From assembly GCF_017592335.1 (NCBI RefSeq), contig NZ_JACNMP010000006.1, positions 84,547-148,546 on the forward strand: a DNA stretch of 64,000 bases, in the 5' to 3' direction. Below, one piece after another: positions 7,871 to 16,510 of the stretch (positions are counted from its first letter, which is position 1; every line of letters starts with the position of its first letter). A program made the translations under genes and the position numbers. Under the pieces are notes generated by a model. It was not told where the DNA came from. It saw only the letters and a list, made by a program, of their open reading frames with translations, and did not search any database. The DNA is from Pseudaestuariivita rosea. Lineage in GTDB: Bacteria; Pseudomonadota; Alphaproteobacteria; Rhodobacterales; Rhodobacteraceae.

Positions 7871-9405
7871 TCGCCGCTGGCCCCTGTGCGTTTATAGGCA
7901 GCATCCTTGATCCGCCGGATCTGTCCCGTCAGGGCGGGCAGCACCAGACACAGGGCTGCGATGCCAAGGATCGTCACCGTCAGCGGGCGTTCCCACAGGA
8001 AGGACCACGACCCGTCGTTGATCAGCAAGGCGCGGCGCAGGTTTTCCTCCATCATGCCGCCCAGGATGAAGCCCAGGATCATCGGGGCCATCGGAAAATC
8101 CAGCAGGCGCAAGACCACGGCGACCGTGGCAAAGATGACCATCAGCTGGATATCGAAGGTGTTGAAGCTGACGAAATAGACCCCGATCAGGCTGAAGAAC
8201 AGAATAAGTGGCAGCAAAAAGCGTGACGGAATTGCCAGAATGCGCGCGATATAGGGGATCAGTGGCAGGTTCAGGATCAGCAGGATGATGTTGCCGATCC
8301 ACATGCTGACAATGACAGACCAGAAGATTTCCGGCTGGTCTATATAAAGACGCGGTCCGGGCTGAATGCCATAGCCGATCAGCGCCCCCAGCATGATCGC
8401 TGTTGTGCCCGACCCCGGTATACCAAGTGTCAGAAGGGGCACAAAGGATCCGGTCGCCGCGGCATTGTTTGCGGTTTCCGGTGCCGCCAGTCCACGAACG
8501 GACCCCGTTCCGAATTCTGCACCTTTCTTTCCTGCCAGCCGTTGTTCGGTGCCATAGGCCAGAAAGCTGGCGATTGTGGCGCCTGCACCGGGCAGGACAC
8601 CAATCAGGAAACCCAGGATCGAAGATCGCCCGATAACCGGGGCCATTTCTTTGACTTCGGCGCCCGAAACCTTCATCGATCCCAGTTTTTGCGCCGCCTC
8701 CTTTTCCTCTAACCGGGCCGCGTCGCCCTTGGGTTTCAGGATGGCCATCAGGGCCTCGCTTAGTGCAAAGGTCGCCATGACCAGCAGCAGAAAGCTGATG
8801 CCATCCACCAGGTCGATCATGCCAAGGGTAAAGCGCGCGACGCCTTGCGTTTGGTCGGTGCCAACGGTCGATAACATCAGCCCGACGACCGTCATCAACA
8901 GCGCCTTGATCATAGACCCCTTGCCCGCGAAAGCCGCCACCGCCACAAGGCCCAGCACCATCAGCGCGAAGTAATCGGTCGAATGAAAGGACAGTGACAC
9001 GCGCGCCAGCGACGGGGCCGCGACCAGCAGCAAAAGGGCACCGACGACACCGCCGGAAAAACTGGAATAAGCCGCAATCGCCAGGGCCTTGCCCGCCATC
9101 CCCTTGCGCGCCATCGGGTAGCCATCGAAGGATGTGGCTACGGTCGACGCGACCCCCGGCGCGTTGATCAATATCGATGAGGTCGAGCCACCGAAGATCG
9201 CCCCATAATAAACCGCCGCCATCAGGATGATACCCGCCGATGGGTCCAGCGTTGCGGCAATCGGGATCATCAGCGCGATGGCCGACATCGGCCCCAAGCC
9301 CGGCAGCATACCGATAAAGGTGCCCATCAGGCATCCCATCATTACAAACAGCAGATTTTCGATGGTAAATGCGGTCGACAGACCGATCAGTATGCCTTCG
9401 ATCAA
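7867..9405 (-). CDS. tctA: Tripartite tricarboxylate transporter large permease TctA
   Basis: The 512-residue inner membrane protein has about 11-12 hydrophobic segments. It carries the TctA signature near the N-terminus (GMLPGLGPMSAIALMIPIA) and a second copy near residue 270 (IGVLPGAGATIASFLAYGTE), reflecting the internal duplication of this family. It forms the large subunit of a secondary transporter for carboxylates, driven by an ion gradient. The start codon is TTG at 9405, overlapping the tctB stop and preceded by GGAGG. The substrate is probably an organic acid then handled by the CoA-transferase and lyase downstream. Confidence 0.93.
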   Translation of the reverse strand: MIEGILIGLSTAFTIENLLFVMMGCLMGTFIGMLPGLGPMSAIALMIPIAATLDPSAGIILMAAVYYGAIFGGSTSSILINAPGVASTVATSFDGYPMARKGMAGKALAIAAYSSFSGGVVGALLLLVAAPSLARVSLSFHSTDYFALMVLGLVAVAAFAGKGSMIKALLMTVVGLMLSTVGTDQTQGVARFTLGMIDLVDGISFLLLVMATFALSEALMAILKPKGDAARLEEKEAAQKLGSMKVSGAEVKEMAPVIGRSSILGFLIGVLPGAGATIASFLAYGTEQRLAGKKGAEFGTGSVRGLAAPETANNAAATGSFVPLLTLGIPGSGTTAIMLGALIGYGIQPGPRLYIDQPEIFWSVIVSMWIGNIILLILNLPLIPYIARILAIPSRFLLPLILFFSLIGVYFVSFNTFDIQLMVIFATVAVVLRLLDFPMAPMILGFILGGMMEENLRRALLINDGSWSFLWERPLTVTILGIAALCLVLPALTGQIRRIKDAAYKRTGASGD

Positions 9406-9851
9406 TTCCAGCCCTCCGGAAATGGTGCAATATAAACCTCAAGTCCCTGGGTCATCAGCAGCCAGAACAGGACAACCAGCGGAACCGAGACTGCCGCCAG
9501 AAGCCACAGACGCCGTTCCCCCAGCACTGCAAAGCCCACAGCCAGGAAAAGGGTCGTTGAAATAAGAAAGCCAAGCGGGCGAACGGACAGCCCGTAAATC
9601 GACATCCAGACCAGGAAAAAGGCGACGCGGCCCCAATCCAGCCCCCGCAGATCCGGCAGATTGCGGCTTGGCCGGATCACAAGGATCGCGGCCAAGCCGA
9701 TCCCCAGAACAGCCAGGACCATCGGCATGGTGCGCGCTGTAAAGGCATCGCCGCGCTGAAACGGCAACAATCTGATATCACCGATCTTGAACGCATAGAA
9801 TGCGCAAAAGGCCAGGATCAGTATCCCCCCAATTCGGTCTTTGGTTAACAT
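9402..9851 (-). CDS. tctB: Tripartite tricarboxylate transporter small subunit TctB
   Basis: The 149-residue protein has four hydrophobic segments, as expected for TctB. The start at 9851 (MLTKDRIGG) is preferred over an upstream in-frame codon because AAGGGGA lies about 9 bases before it and because TctB proteins usually begin with a short charged stretch before the first helix. The gene overlaps tctA by 4 bases and lies downstream of tctC, separated by a terminator-like hairpin (9874-9902) that may lower expression of the membrane subunits relative to the binding protein. Confidence 0.88.
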   Translation of the reverse strand: MLTKDRIGGILILAFCAFYAFKIGDIRLLPFQRGDAFTARTMPMVLAVLGIGLAAILVIRPSRNLPDLRGLDWGRVAFFLVWMSIYGLSVRPLGFLISTTLFLAVGFAVLGERRLWLLAAVSVPLVVLFWLLMTQGLEVYIAPFPEGWN

Positions 9852-9873
9852 ATGGAAAATCCCCTTGGGGTGC

Positions 9874-9902
9874 AAAAAAGGGCGCCCATGTTTCGGGCGC
9901 CC
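9874..9902 (-). terminator. Terminator-like hairpin between tctC and tctB
   Basis: On the minus strand GGGCGCCC (9902-9895) pairs with a second GGGCGCCC (9887-9880) across a 7-base loop and is followed directly by six T (9879-9874). This has the form of a Rho-independent terminator, but tctB and tctA follow on the same strand. It is therefore probably a partial terminator or a 3' stabiliser that gives more binding protein than permease. It sits 7 bases after the tctC stop. Confidence 0.75.
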
Positions 9903-9908
9903 GTCTCT

Positions 9909-10877
9909 TTACAAAAAGCCCAACTGGCGCATCAGATCGCCGATCTGCTGCTCCTGCGCCTCAAGGAATGTCACGAATTCATCACCTGGGTTAAAGATTT
10001 CGACCCATCCGTTACGCGCGCGGACGGCTTCCCATTCTTCGGTATCATACATCGCTGTCAGCGCATCACGATAGGCCTGTACACGTTCGTCCGAAATACC
10101 GGGGGCGGCAAAAAACCCGCGCCAGTTGACAAAACTGGTGCCCGGTGCGCCAGCCGCATCGCAGGTAGGAGCACCATCGGCTGCAGGCACCTCTTCCATT
10201 GCCGTCAGGCACAGGATGCGCACCTCGCCCTGACGGGCCAGTTCGATCGCCTCACTCAGTCCGGTGGACAGGGCCTGGATTTCGCCAGACAGAAGACCTG
10301 CCATCGCAGGGCCGCCCGTATCATAGGGGATATACCGGATGTTCGCCGGATCGGCGCCCGCATTCTGCATGATCATGGCCGCGACGATGTGGTCCATACC
10401 ACCTTGCACTGACCCGCCACCGATGGTGACCGATCCGTTGTCGGCCTGATAGCGGTCAACAAGATCCTGGAAGGTGGCGATTTCGCTGTCTGTGTGCACC
10501 ACAAGTGTCGCATAATCGCCAATTGTCCCGGCCACAGGGGTCAGGTCGCGGAAGCTTTGCGGGAAGACACCTTGTAGCGATCGGATCACGATGGGCGTCG
10601 AATTGACCAGCAGGACGTTTGGATCGTCTGTTTCGATCAGATGCGCAATCGCACGACCGCCGCCGCCGCCCGACATGTTTTCATAGGTTGCGCTGCCCAC
10701 AAGGCCCGCGTCTGTCAAGGCCAGGCCGGTGCCGCGTGCAGTACCGTCCCAGCCACCGCCGGCGCCCCCTGGAATCAGAAAGTGAATCTTGTCGACCACC
10801 TGATGGTTTTCGGCCTGCGATACCTGACCCACCATTATGGTCATGGCCGCCAAGGCGCCCAGCATCCTGAACTTCAT
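9909..10877 (-). CDS. tctC: Tripartite tricarboxylate transporter substrate-binding protein TctC
   Basis: The 322-residue protein starts at 10877 (MKFRMLGALAAMTIMVGQVSQA), a clear signal peptide with a probable cut after SQA. A ribosome binding site (GGGAGGATA) precedes it. The mature part has the Bug/TctC fold pattern: a glycine-rich ligand loop near residues 38-60 (IPGGAGGGWDGTARG), IGGGSVQGGMDH in the centre and GLLSGEIQALSTGLSEAIEL in the second lobe. It binds the substrate in the periplasm and hands it to TctAB. An in-frame extension to 11267 exists but covers the regulatory region and the IclR gene, and was rejected. Confidence 0.92.
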   Translation of the reverse strand: MKFRMLGALAAMTIMVGQVSQAENHQVVDKIHFLIPGGAGGGWDGTARGTGLALTDAGLVGSATYENMSGGGGGRAIAHLIETDDPNVLLVNSTPIVIRSLQGVFPQSFRDLTPVAGTIGDYATLVVHTDSEIATFQDLVDRYQADNGSVTIGGGSVQGGMDHIVAAMIMQNAGADPANIRYIPYDTGGPAMAGLLSGEIQALSTGLSEAIELARQGEVRILCLTAMEEVPAADGAPTCDAAGAPGTSFVNWRGFFAAPGISDERVQAYRDALTAMYDTEEWEAVRARNGWVEIFNPGDEFVTFLEAQEQQIGDLMRQLGFL

Positions 10878-10920
10878 ATTGTATCCTCCCGTTTGGTTGG
10901 CAACTGATGTGCCATCTTGT

Positions 10921-10937
10921 ATTTCGCTTGGCGAAAT
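10921..10937. promoter_or_regulatory. Candidate IclR operator
   Basis: ATTTCGC (10921-10927) and GCGAAAT (10931-10937) form a perfect inverted repeat around TTG, midway between the tctC start and the divergent IclR-type gene. IclR-family proteins bind short palindromes in such divergent regions, so this is the most likely site through which both directions are controlled. Confidence 0.6.
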
Positions 10938-11005
10938 TCTATTCTTGCAGATGAAACTTTGCGGATCATACCGGTCAAGGTCAACCCCCAAGTTTCGAGG
11001 ATATG

Positions 11006-11731
11006 ATGGCAGAACAGATCCAAAAGCAAGGTGTGGAAGCCGTTGATCGTGCATTGGCGCTGCTTGATTGCTTTGATGAAGGCGCCAGTGCCCTGGGTCT
11101 GGCCGATCTTGCCCGGCGCAGTGGTTTGAACAAATCGACCATCCTGCGCCTTTCCATATCGCTGATCCGGGCGGGCTATCTGAACCGTGACAACCGTGGT
11201 CAGTTCCGCCTGGGGCCCCGAACGTGGCAACTTGGCAGTCTTTATCGCGACACCTTCCGGCTACCAATGGAGCTGCGCGCCCAGTTGCGGACCCTCAGCC
11301 AGTCCACGGGGGAAACGGCATCTTTTTACGTGCGCGACGGTCAGCGCCGTATCTGCCTTCTGCGTGAAGAACCCATTCGCGCAATCCGTCATGCTTTGAA
11401 AGAAGGCGTCAGTCTGCCCCTGAAGGATGGCGCAAGCGCGCTGGTCCTGCGTGCGTTCAGCTCAGGTGATGACGCCGAACTGGGGGCGATCCGAACCCAA
11501 GGCTATGCCTTCAGCCGCGGCGCGCGCGACCCTGATGTCGGATCGCTGGCCGTGCCGGTTCTGCGGGGCCACAAGCTGGTTGGCGCTTTGACACTGTCTG
11601 GTCCGATCAACCGTTTTGACGATGCACGGGTCGCCCAGATATTGCCGGTGCTGCTTGAGTGTTCGGCCCGTATAGCAAAGAACTTAGTGTTGCCCGACCC
11701 CGAAATCGGCGCCGCTCTGCCGATCGCTTAG
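11006..11731 (+). CDS. IclR family transcriptional regulator
   Basis: The 241-residue protein has an N-terminal winged helix (LGLADLARRSGLNKSTILRL, about residues 30-50) with the typical preceding VEAVDRALALLDCF helix, then the IclR effector-binding domain (from about residue 75) with the SGETASFYVRDG and GALTLSGPINRF stretches. Two adjacent Met codons occur; 11006 fits the GAGG at 10997 better than 11003. It is divergent from tctCBA and the CoA-transferase/lyase genes and probably controls them in response to the imported acid or a CoA product. Confidence 0.9.
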   Translation: MAEQIQKQGVEAVDRALALLDCFDEGASALGLADLARRSGLNKSTILRLSISLIRAGYLNRDNRGQFRLGPRTWQLGSLYRDTFRLPMELRAQLRTLSQSTGETASFYVRDGQRRICLLREEPIRAIRHALKEGVSLPLKDGASALVLRAFSSGDDAELGAIRTQGYAFSRGARDPDVGSLAVPVLRGHKLVGALTLSGPINRFDDARVAQILPVLLECSARIAKNLVLPDPEIGAALPIA

Positions 11732-11919
11732 GCCCGGCGATGCATCGATAGGCAGACTTGTGCGCGGGGGGCGCGTCATGCCTGCACGTGCTTGCCCCGT
11801 ACCCATGGCCCACCATACCGTAAAACCAGCAAGTATCTGAACTTATCAACCATCGCGTTTATTTCGCGTCGCACTCAGGGCTGCATGTCAGCCGCGACAC
11901 AGCTTGGCAGGAGATACTC

Positions 11920-14124
11920 ATGGCAACCTTCACCGTCACCACCCTGGCAGATGAACCCCTTGCGACAGATCAGCCCCTTGATCCGATCCGCGAGGCCGAA
12001 GATGGCGCCGGCCTGTCGCTGCGCGAAGCGATTGATCTGGCCAATGCACTGGATGGCGCGGATGAGATTGTGTTTCACCCCGATCTTGCAAATGGCCGCA
12101 TGACCCTGTCGGGTGAGCCGTTGCGGATTACGGATGACGTCACGATTGACGGCGATGCCCTGGGCGATGGCGCAAGCCGCATCATCCTGGACGGCGATTA
12201 CAGATCGCGCGTTCTTATCGTCGAGGACGGCACATCGGTTATTTCCGACGTTGATATCACAAGGGGCGGAAACGGTCCAAGGGACGAAAACCCCTTTGTT
12301 GGCAACGGTGCTGGTGTGTCCATTGATCAAGAGGCCGAGCTGACCCTTGATGATGCAAGAATATACCGCAACGGCGCAGGCACGTTTGACGGATCATTCG
12401 GTGGCGGGATTTTCAATGAGGGCACATTACGGCTGACGAATTCAGAAGTATTTGAAAACTCGGCTGGCGTCAGTCGTGCGCCCTCTAGTGGCGGTGGTAT
12501 TGCCAATTTTGGCACGCTTATTGTCGAGGATACTTTGATCAGTGACAACAACGCGTCGGGGCGCATCACTGGCGGCGGCGGTGGCATACTGAACACCGGA
12601 ACAGCCTCGCTGACAAATGTCGCCGTCGTTGGCAATTTCGGCGGCAACGGCGCCGGTATCAATAACTCGGGCACCATGGTCGTTAGCAATGCAACGATCG
12701 CCGACAACACCGGCAGTTTCTTTTTCGACCCCCCAAACGGCGTCTGGAATACCGGCGACCTGACCTTCATCCACTCGACCATCACCGCGAATGCCGGGGT
12801 CGAGATCGCAAATCGCGCCGAACTGACATTGGTCAACAGCATCGTGACAGAAACGCCCGGCTGGATCGTCAACCAGATCGGCCACAATATCATCGGCACC
12901 ACCCTGTTTGACGGCGACACAGCAGTGGGGCAGGCCCGCGCAGAAGACATCTTTGCCAATGTCGGTCCCAATGGCCCCGTGCTGACCAATAACGGCGGGG
13001 CTTTACCAACGATCTTGCTGCGTGCCTCAGATCTTAACCCGGCGATTGATGTCGCCAACGCCACACTGGCTGTCGATGCAACCGGCGCACCCCTTGTGAC
13101 CGACAGCCGCGGCGCAGGCTTCGGGCGGATATTTGATTTCCCCTCTGCCGGTGCCACCGATGATGGCCTGGTGGACCTGGGTGCCTTGGAACTGGACCTT
13201 GATCCGGTGGACACGCTGATATTCAACGAAACACCGCTGGCTGTGCTCAGCTACGGTGACCAGGACGGCGGCACATTCGAAATAGATCGCCGCGGCGATC
13301 AACTGATCCAAAGCGAAAACGCCTGGAACCACCTTTTGATCGATCACGAGATCACAGAAGATACGATCCTGACATTTCGTCTGGATACACAAGGCCAGGC
13401 CGAAATCTTTGGCATCGGCTTTGACAATGACGACACGCCGGACTCGGACACGTATTTCCAACTGGGCGGCACGCAGCAGGGCTTCGGTATTCAGGATTTC
13501 AACGCCGGTCCTGACGGCAACCCATCCGGCCAGTTCTACAGCATCCCGGTGGGCGAATACTTCACAGGGCAGTTCGACCGGCTTGTCTTTGTGACCGATC
13601 AGGATGACCCGAATGCAGATGCGCAGGCGACCAGCTTCTGGTCCAGTGTGTCGCTTTTCGAACCGGGGCCGCGCGTGCGCCTGAACGGCGATCTGGAAAA
13701 CATCCGATCCTATAGCGCCGAACAGGATCGAGGCACCTTCGATATCTTCGACAACGGCGAGATGTTGTTGCAGGAAGCCAATTCCTGGCAGAAGATCGAT
13801 ATCGATTACGAGGTGACAGAAAAGACCGTTCTGACCTTTGAATTTACCACCTTCGGTGAGGGTGAATTGCACGCTATAGGCTTCGATAATGATGATATGC
13901 CCGATAGCGATACATATTTCACATTGCTCGGCACACAGGACGGGTTCGGCAACCGTGACTTCTTCGACAGCTCGGTTCTTAACGGGAACCAGCGCCGCTT
14001 TGAAATCCCCGTGGGCGAATATTTCACAGGTCAATTCGACAGCTTGGTCCTGGTCACCGATCTGGATGCGGGCGGCGTGGCAAACAGCCTCTGGTCCGAG
14101 CTGACCCTGTCCGAAATTGCTTAA
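11920..14124 (+). CDS. Large right-handed beta-helix protein with duplicated C-terminal module
   Basis: The 734-residue protein has two regions. Residues 1-425 are rich in short beta-strand repeats with Asn/Asp/Gly turns and include LSLREAIDLANALDGADEIV, typical of CSLREA-type beta-helix proteins, and an AIDVANATLAVD segment resembling choice-of-anchor Q sequences. Residues about 430-582 and 583-734 are two copies of one module; both contain an IGFDNDD-x-PDSDTYF core and IPVGEYFTGQFD followed by LV-x-VTD. No classical signal peptide, LPxTG or RTX repeats are visible, so the export route is unclear. A good ribosome binding site (AGGAGATACTC) supports the start. It is probably extracellular, with carbohydrate or surface binding as the likeliest role. 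The module family is not recognised with certainty. Confidence 0.75.
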   Translation: MATFTVTTLADEPLATDQPLDPIREAEDGAGLSLREAIDLANALDGADEIVFHPDLANGRMTLSGEPLRITDDVTIDGDALGDGASRIILDGDYRSRVLIVEDGTSVISDVDITRGGNGPRDENPFVGNGAGVSIDQEAELTLDDARIYRNGAGTFDGSFGGGIFNEGTLRLTNSEVFENSAGVSRAPSSGGGIANFGTLIVEDTLISDNNASGRITGGGGGILNTGTASLTNVAVVGNFGGNGAGINNSGTMVVSNATIADNTGSFFFDPPNGVWNTGDLTFIHSTITANAGVEIANRAELTLVNSIVTETPGWIVNQIGHNIIGTTLFDGDTAVGQARAEDIFANVGPNGPVLTNNGGALPTILLRASDLNPAIDVANATLAVDATGAPLVTDSRGAGFGRIFDFPSAGATDDGLVDLGALELDLDPVDTLIFNETPLAVLSYGDQDGGTFEIDRRGDQLIQSENAWNHLLIDHEITEDTILTFRLDTQGQAEIFGIGFDNDDTPDSDTYFQLGGTQQGFGIQDFNAGPDGNPSGQFYSIPVGEYFTGQFDRLVFVTDQDDPNADAQATSFWSSVSLFEPGPRVRLNGDLENIRSYSAEQDRGTFDIFDNGEMLLQEANSWQKIDIDYEVTEKTVLTFEFTTFGEGELHAIGFDNDDMPDSDTYFTLLGTQDGFGNRDFFDSSVLNGNQRRFEIPVGEYFTGQFDSLVLVTDLDAGGVANSLWSELTLSEIA

Positions 14125-14131
14125 CCGAACA

Positions 14132-14200
14132 TGGCCTTCTTCTTGGCCAAAATACTCTGGGGGTGAGAGCCGTCTCGGAAACGCTCTGGCAGAGCGTTTC
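14132..14200 (+). terminator. Tandem hairpins downstream of the beta-helix gene
   Basis: TGGCC (14132-14136) pairs with GGCCA (14145-14149) and is followed by AAAATACTC, a tail also seen in the dispersed hairpins elsewhere in the window. A stronger hairpin follows: GAAACGCTC (14178-14186) with GAGCGTTTC (14192-14200). The next gene is convergent, so either structure could stop transcription from both sides. No long T run follows. Confidence 0.45.
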
Positions 14201-14247
14201 AGGCTCGAACGGGCGAAGCCCAGGCAAGGGGCAAGCCCCTGATCTGA

Positions 14248-14715
14248 TCAGCCCAAGCCGTCAAACAGTTTCTGCAATGCGTGATGGGTCGCGGCGTCGC
14301 GAACATTGGCGCGGCCCAGGGCGCCGAAGTCGACCGTTTCGGTGACCGTCTGCTGGCCCGCCCGCGCAAGGCCAAAGCAAACGCGCCCCTCGGGTTTGAA
14401 CTCTGACCCGCCGGGGCCCGCAATGCCGGTGACCGACACCGCCAGCGTCGCGGTGGAATGGGCCAGGGCGCCCTCTGCCATCTCGCGCGCGACCTCTTCC
14501 GATACCGCACCGTGCTGATCCAGGGTCTGCGCCTGAACCCCCAGCATCGTTTGCTTCGCTGCATTCGAATAGGTCACAAAACCGCAGTCAAAGACATCGG
14601 ATGATCCGGGAACCTCGGTTAGGGCGGCGGCGATCATACCGCCGGTGCAGCTTTCGGCGGTGGCGATCATCACGCCGGCCTCGCGCGCTTTCTGCAGGAG
14701 GTCGGTGGTTTTCAT
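14248..14715 (-). CDS. CinA C-terminal domain protein (PncC-type NMN amidohydrolase)
   Basis: The 155-residue protein is the stand-alone CinA C-terminal domain. It carries TAESCTGGMIAAALTEVPGS (residues 19-38), SNAAKQTMLGV, GAVSEEVAREMAEGAL and SVTGIAGPGG, the core motifs of nicotinamide mononucleotide deamidases, which turn NMN into nicotinate mononucleotide in NAD recycling. The CinA N-terminal domain is a separate gene at 45613-46335, so the two halves of full-length CinA are split here. The gene overlaps pgpA by 4 bases and ends the ispDF-pgpA-cinA operon. Confidence 0.9.
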   Translation of the reverse strand: MKTTDLLQKAREAGVMIATAESCTGGMIAAALTEVPGSSDVFDCGFVTYSNAAKQTMLGVQAQTLDQHGAVSEEVAREMAEGALAHSTATLAVSVTGIAGPGGSEFKPEGRVCFGLARAGQQTVTETVDFGALGRANVRDAATHHALQKLFDGLG

Positions 14716-15206
14716 AGCCCCAAAACTCCATGCGCCAACCCGGCCGCGACCGCAACGATCACCGCAGCCATGGCCCCTGCAATGACATCGTCCAGCATCA
14801 CGCCCAAGGGGCCGTGCTGGCGGTCGGCCCAGCCCACCGGGCCCGGCTTCCAGATATCGAACAACCTAAACAAAACGAACGCCGCGATCCAGCCGGGGTA
14901 GGGGAAGACCCACGGATCAACCCCCGCATGCCATAGGCTTGCTGATAAGGGCCAAAGCGCGATCCACTGGCCTGCGACCTCATCTATCACGATCTCGGAC
15001 GGGTCATGATCGTCGGCCCCGCGCGTTTCCCGCATCGTGGCCCACCAGCCCGCCGCGAAGACCAGGACCGTGGCGATCAGCAACAGTGGAAAGCCCCCCG
15101 CGACATGCAGTCCATAGGCCACCGGGATCGCCGCCGCCGACCCCCATGTGCCCGGGGCCGGGCGCAGGTAACCCACATAGAAAAACGTGGCGATCAGGCG
15201 GCTCAT
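14712..15206 (-). CDS. pgpA: Phosphatidylglycerophosphatase A
   Basis: The 164-residue membrane protein has several hydrophobic segments and the PgpA motifs [20 protein letters not shown] near the N-terminus, [20 protein letters not shown] (acidic metal-binding region, about residues 65-85) and the C-terminal [20 protein letters not shown]. It removes phosphate from phosphatidylglycerophosphate to give phosphatidylglycerol. It overlaps ispDF and the cinA domain gene by 4 bases each, so translation is coupled. Confidence 0.92.
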   Translation of the reverse strand: MSRLIATFFYVGYLRPAPGTWGSAAAIPVAYGLHVAGGFPLLLIATVLVFAAGWWATMRETRGADDHDPSEIVIDEVAGQWIALWPLSASLWHAGVDPWVFPYPGWIAAFVLFRLFDIWKPGPVGWADRQHGPLGVMLDDVIAGAMAAVIVAVAAGLAHGVLGL

Positions 15207-16324
15207 GCCCGGATCAGGCTGGCGGTGGCCAGCGCCGCGATGCCTTCGCCCCGACCCGTGAACCCCAGACGTTCCGAGGTTGTGGCCTTGACGCTGACTC
15301 GATCTGCGTCGATCCGCAGGATCAGCGCCATTTTCGCCCTCATATCAGCGGCATAGGGGCCGATCTTGGGCTGTTCGCAGATCAATGTGCAGTCGACATT
15401 GGCAATCTGAAACCCATGATCCGCTGTCATCTGCACCGCGTGGGCCAGAAAGATATCGCTGGCCGCACCCTTCCACTGCGGATCCGAGGGCGGAAAATGC
15501 TGGCCGATATCCCCCTGCGCCAGCGCGCCATAGATGGCGTCGGTCACAGCATGCATCCCCACATCGGCGTCCGAATGCCCCTGCAAACCGCGGTCAAAGG
15601 GCACCTCGACACCGCACAGCGTTACAAAACTGCCCGGGCCAAAGCGGTGCACGTCAAATCCGTTGCCAAGGCGAATGTCCATCGGGGGCCTCAATATCCG
15701 GGCGGCGCGGGCGAAATCCTCGGGCCGGGTGATTTTCAGATTGTCTTCGCGCCCCGGCAGAATTGCAACGTCAATTCCTGCGGCGCGGGCCAGGGCCACA
15801 TCATCCGCGGCACCATCGGGATGGGCGCGATGGGCGGCCAGGATCGCGTCATAGTGAAAGCCCTGCGGCGTCTGGGCGCGAAACAACCCGTCGCGATCCT
15901 GCAGTCCTGTCACCAATCCATCAGAGCCCCGCCAGAGCGCATCGGTCACAGCCAGCGCTGGCGCGGCCCCGGCATGGGTGTCCAGCGCTGCGATCACGTC
16001 CTGAAACAGCGCGACCCCGGCGCAGGGCCGCGCGACATCGTGGATCAGCACCCTGGTCACACCGCGGCCGGTCAGCGCCTGCAACCCCGCCAGAACCGAG
16101 GCACTGCGCGTGGCGCCCCCCGCGACTTTTTCCACGTCTTCAATCCGGTCCATATCATCGGGATGCAGCACCATCACAATGTGATCCACACCGGGTACCG
16201 CCCGCACCATATCCAGCGTCCAATCCGCCACGCTGCGCCCTGCAACCTGTTGCCATTGCTTTGCAATTTCACCACCTGCGCGTGTGCCGCGACCGGCTGC
16301 TACAATGACAATCGCCGTGCTCAT
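15203..16324 (-). CDS. ispDF: Bifunctional IspD/IspF enzyme
   Basis: The 373-residue protein fuses two steps of the non-mevalonate isoprenoid pathway. Residues 1-215 are 2-C-methyl-D-erythritol 4-phosphate cytidylyltransferase, with the nucleotide-binding loop [20 protein letters not shown] at the N-terminus and [10 protein letters not shown] in the centre. Residues about 218-373 are 2-C-methyl-D-erythritol 2,4-cyclodiphosphate synthase, starting at [12 protein letters not shown] (metal ligands Asp and His) and including [15 protein letters not shown]. The ATG at 16324 is chosen over an in-frame GTG at 16333. This fusion is typical of alphaproteobacteria. It heads an operon with pgpA and cinA. 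Confidence 0.95.
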   Translation of the reverse strand: MSTAIVIVAAGRGTRAGGEIAKQWQQVAGRSVADWTLDMVRAVPGVDHIVMVLHPDDMDRIEDVEKVAGGATRSASVLAGLQALTGRGVTRVLIHDVARPCAGVALFQDVIAALDTHAGAAPALAVTDALWRGSDGLVTGLQDRDGLFRAQTPQGFHYDAILAAHRAHPDGAADDVALARAAGIDVAILPGREDNLKITRPEDFARAARILRPPMDIRLGNGFDVHRFGPGSFVTLCGVEVPFDRGLQGHSDADVGMHAVTDAIYGALAQGDIGQHFPPSDPQWKGAASDIFLAHAVQMTADHGFQIANVDCTLICEQPKIGPYAADMRAKMALILRIDADRVSVKATTSERLGFTGRGEGIAALATASLIRA

Positions 16325-16360
16325 TCCAATCACCCTTTTTGCGGGATTTGTTTAAGCGGT

Positions 16361-16379
16361 GATTGCCGCGGGGGCAATC
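16361..16379. promoter_or_regulatory. Hairpin in the divergent ispDF/dusB region
   Basis: GATTGCC (16361-16367) and GGCAATC (16373-16379) form a perfect inverted repeat with a 5-base spacer, between the divergently transcribed ispDF and dusB-ntrBC genes. It may be a regulator site or lie in a leader RNA. No matching copy was seen elsewhere in the window. Confidence 0.3.
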
Positions 16380-16510
16380 GGCAAGAAAACGGGCACTAGA
16401 ATGCCTAAATATTAAGCATCATGCGAATGAGTGGTGAAAATCACGGCGTCATCATTTGCGCTTTGCAGATAAGGGCGATAACTCAGCCGAAACGCTTAAG
16501 GATTAATCAC

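Noticed and set aside
7892..9442. A 516-residue frame overlapping tctA on the same strand
   Set aside because: Composition is typical of an out-of-frame reading (rich in Arg, Gly, His, Pro), no family resemblance, and tctA is certain.
10878..11267. N-terminal extension of tctC
   Set aside because: It would cover the divergent regulatory region and part of the IclR gene. The start at 10877 has a ribosome binding site and a proper signal peptide.
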